From: Stercorarius parasiticus
Lineage: Eukaryota; Chordata; Aves; Charadriiformes; Stercorariidae
Reading direction: 5' to 3'
DNA: 64,000 bases
Assembly (NCBI GenBank): GCA_013396915.1
Contig: VWZL01001959.1
Coordinates: 108,999 to 172,998, forward strand
Position numbers and translations under genes: made by a program
The notes under the pieces: generated by a model
Seen by the model: the letters and a program-made list of their open reading frames with translations, nothing else
Database searches by the model: none
What the model was told of the DNA's origin: nothing
Part shown: piece by piece, positions 61,880 through 64,000 of the stretch
How positions within the stretch are numbered: position 1 is the first letter of the stretch
Layout: each line of letters starts with the position of its first letter

Positions 61880-63450
61880 CGCTCTTTTTCAAGACGCCAC
61901 CCATTGCTTACAGAAGGAAGGATGGAAGGAGAAGCGGTTTATGCGGGAGGGATTGTTCTTGTTTTGCTTTCTCTAGAAAACGAACCCAGAGGCGCCGGGC
62001 GCTTGAACTCCCGCTTTGTCCGGGAAGGAAGCGCGGAGCGGGTGGCACAGCCGGTGCAGTTCGGGGGGAGGGGGGCTGAGCACGGCGCTGGTACCGCCGG
62101 CTGCCCGCCCTGGTACCCGGAGCGGTACCGCAGCCCGGGACCGCGCTGCAGGAGCGGGCGCAGAGCGGTCGGACTCGTCCCTGCGGGCTCAGGCCGCCGT
62201 TTCCACCCCCCCCACTTCCAGCGCGGACTCGCGGCTGAAGCCGCCGCTGCCGGTGGCCGCCCCCGGCAAAGCTCACTCGGGGCGCTCCGAGGAGGGAGGC
62301 GGCGGGTGCGGGGTGGCGGGGGGAGCCCCTGTTCTCCCCCGTCCGAGCCACACGGGTGCAGTCCCCGGCCCCCGCACCGTCTCCTCTGCAGGCGGGAGGA
62401 GAAGCAGCTCCCCGGGGTGCTGGCCGTACGCTCTTGCCTCTACGCTTCCAAACCCGGGTTAATTATTTTTCCTCCTCCCTCGCCCCCCAATTAAAATGCA
62501 AATCGGTCACTCTCAGAGGCAGGCTCCCCCTCCCCACGGCCGCTGCCCGAGCCGAGCCCCGGAGCAGCCGGGGCTGCGGGGTCGGCGGTGCGGGGCTGCT
62601 GCAGACGAGCGCTCGCTGGCTCCACTGAAACCGGCGGGAAAGGACTTTTTTGGCTTTACTTTTAGAATATTTGAGAAGTGACACAAGGTAAAAAAAAAAA
62701 AAAACAAAACAAAAAAAGTAAAAAATTCAAACCCGGAGACTTAAACGCGAGCTTCTCGGAGGCGCACTTTGTGTGGCTGTGCAAAAGTTACGGCGAGGCA
62801 AGATCCTGCTCTACGCGCCCTTTCTCCAAATGTATTTTTTCGCGGCTTTGTGAATTAAACTAGAACGATTCCGAGCAACAGGGGATATTTAGAAATAGGA
62901 GGAAACACTGCCGCAGGTCGAGGATCAACATGCTTCCGCTTTATCTAAGAGCCGTGATTATAAAAAAATAAAATAAAAATCGAAATTCCACGCCAGCCCC
63001 TTTTTCCACGCTCGAGGAATTAGGGTTCCCCACAGGCACACGGACTCGGCCCCAAGCAGCACAGGGTAAAAACGGTTTAGGGTGATTTTGTACCGCTCTT
63101 CTCTCCGTGGGACGCTCTTTAGGGGCCACACGGGGTTTTTTCCCTTCCACCCCCAGGCGACGGGCAGAGCCGCGAGCAGCCGGGGGCGCTGGGGACAAGT
63201 GTCGAGGGGGCTTGTTATCGTGGGCCTCGAGTGTACGGCATCGGCCAGCGGCCGGGCAGGAGGGCCCGGGGGGACGAACACGCGGTTCCGACGTGCAGCG
63301 GGTACAGAGAGCACCCACGCGGGTCCAGAAACGTGCGGGGAGGGTCGGGCCGCGCCGCGCCGCCGGCTCGCTGCGGCCGCACGGGGGAGGCGCCGGGGCA
63401 GGCCCGGACGGGAGCCGAGCGGCTCCGCTCCCCGGAGTCGTTCCCGGGGC
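61880..63450. promoter_or_regulatory. Second CpG-rich island, no exon recognised
   Basis: High GC and many CpG between about 61980 and 62640 and again 63020-63450, with an AT-rich waist (62640-63010). Embedded words include an octamer ATGCAAAT at 62496-62503, GGTTAATTATTTTT just before it, and an AT-rich ATTATAAAAAAATAAAATAAA near 62956. Unmethylated CpG islands in birds usually mark promoters. Frames here on both strands (up to about 196 codons) are low-complexity Gly/Arg/Pro and show no domain; no homeodomain coding sequence is present. Confidence 0.45.
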
Positions 63451-63454
63451 ACAA

Positions 63455-64000
63455 GGACAGAGGGAGGGAGCGAGAGAAAGGAAAAAGGAAGCAAGACAGA
63501 AGGAAAGACAAGAAGAACGAAGGACAGAGAGGGAGAAAGACAGAAGGAAAGACAGCAAGACAGAAGGAAAGACAGAAGGAAAGACAGAAAGAAAGAAAAG
63601 AAAGAAAAGAAAGAAAAGAAAGAAAAGAAAGAAAAGAAAGAAAGAACAAAAAGGAGAGGGAGTGGGGGATGTGAATAGATACAGAGAAAAAGAGAGGAGG
63701 AAACAGAGAGGTAAAGAGCAAAAAAATGAGAGGGGGGAAGGAAAAAGAAATGGAAAGAGAAAGGAAAAGAAAAAAGAAAAAGGAAAAAAAGAAAAAAGAA
63801 AAAAGAAAAAAAGAAAAAAGAAAAAGAAAAAAGAAAAAGAAAAAGAAAAAAGAAAAAGAAAAAAGAAAAAGAAAAAAGAAAAAGAAAAAGAAAAAGAAAA
63901 AGAAAAAGAAAAAGAAAAAGAAAAAGAAAGAAAAAAGCCTGGAAAGAAAGGGGAAACGAAAAGCAATGGAAAAATGAGAGGAAAGAGAAGAGGAAAAAGG
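63455..64000. repeat. Long homopurine tract: (GAAA)n, (GACAGAAGGAAA)n, (AAAAAG)n; runs off the right edge
   Basis: About 545 bases almost purely A and G on the plus strand. It opens with imperfect AGACAGAAGGAAAG units (63490-63590), passes to AAAGAAAAGA pentamer-like repeats (63588-63645), and after a less regular part (63650-63755) becomes AAAAAGAA/GAAAAA hexamer-type repeats to about 63935. The complementary strand is homopyrimidine, and mirror symmetry makes triplex formation plausible. The 341-codon Ser/Phe/Leu frame on the minus strand is a by-product of this repeat. Confidence 0.95.

Larger units (their letters stand above)
48341..61880. other. Intergenic DNA upstream of CDS1: no gene seen
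   Basis: About 13.5 kb with no CR1 copy recognised and no exon that I can support. GC-richer segments (about 50500-51420, 56240-56800, 57360-57750) alternate with AT-rich blocks. Open frames up to about 209 codons occur but have no motif, no splice logic and are matched by opposite-strand frames. In human the next gene in this direction is NKX6-1, which is not seen here. Confidence 0.5.

Noticed and set aside
61904..62494. 196-codon frame in the second CpG island as a possible new gene or NKX6-1 exon
   Set aside because: It carries no homeodomain or known NKX6-1 motif and an opposite-strand frame covers the same bases.
62941..63966. 341-codon minus-strand frame rich in Ser, Phe and Leu
   Set aside because: It is the homopyrimidine strand of the purine repeat at 63455-64000 joined to GC-rich sequence. 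It has no domain and is pure low complexity.

Overview
This is vertebrate nuclear DNA, almost certainly from a bird. It has large introns with GT-AG splice sites, a CpG-island promoter, and several CR1 LINE copies of the sauropsid/avian type, some ending in the usual CR1 3' tail (TTCCAACCTAAATGATTCTATG). There are no bacterial-style operons, and most long open frames are chance frames in AT-poor or low-complexity DNA.

The only protein-coding gene I can support is CDS1 (phosphatidate cytidylyltransferase 1, CDP-diacylglycerol synthase) on the minus strand. It runs from a CpG island near 48.0 kb down to its stop codon at 16486-16488, with a probable 3' UTR reaching about 13.85 kb. Twelve exons (2-13) are resolved to the base. 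Their phases agree and together they give 422 codons plus a stop, the same length I expect for human CDS1 after its 39-residue exon 1. The CDP-DAG synthase signature is intact across the exon 11/12 junction. Exon 1 is broken by a 34-base assembly gap at 47925-47958, so its start codon is not visible.

Layout: 1-13.8 kb is the 3' flank of CDS1, without a recognisable gene, holding two minus-strand CR1 copies (1-473, 7803-8975), a sauropsid CR1/L3-like relic (about 10071-10345) and a short plus-strand CR1 tail (12078-12162). 13.85-48.0 kb is the CDS1 gene. Intron 11 carries a same-strand CR1 and intron 3 an antisense CR1. The intron 3 CR1 contains an exact-looking 213-bp duplication around a single N and an 859-base gap. 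48.3-61.9 kb is intergenic, with AT-rich blocks that look like candidate conserved regulatory DNA. 61.9-63.4 kb is a second CpG-rich island with no recognised exon. 63.45-64.0 kb is a pure purine repeat running off the window.

In human, CDS1 lies between NKX6-1 (upstream) and WDFY3 (downstream, convergent). If synteny holds, WDFY3 lies off the left end and NKX6-1 off the right end, which would make the 48-64 kb region a candidate NKX6-1/CDS1 regulatory interval. That is inference; neither neighbour's coding sequence is seen here. I found no convincing new biological system. The most notable points are the assembly artefacts, the broken exon 1 and the unexplained CpG island.
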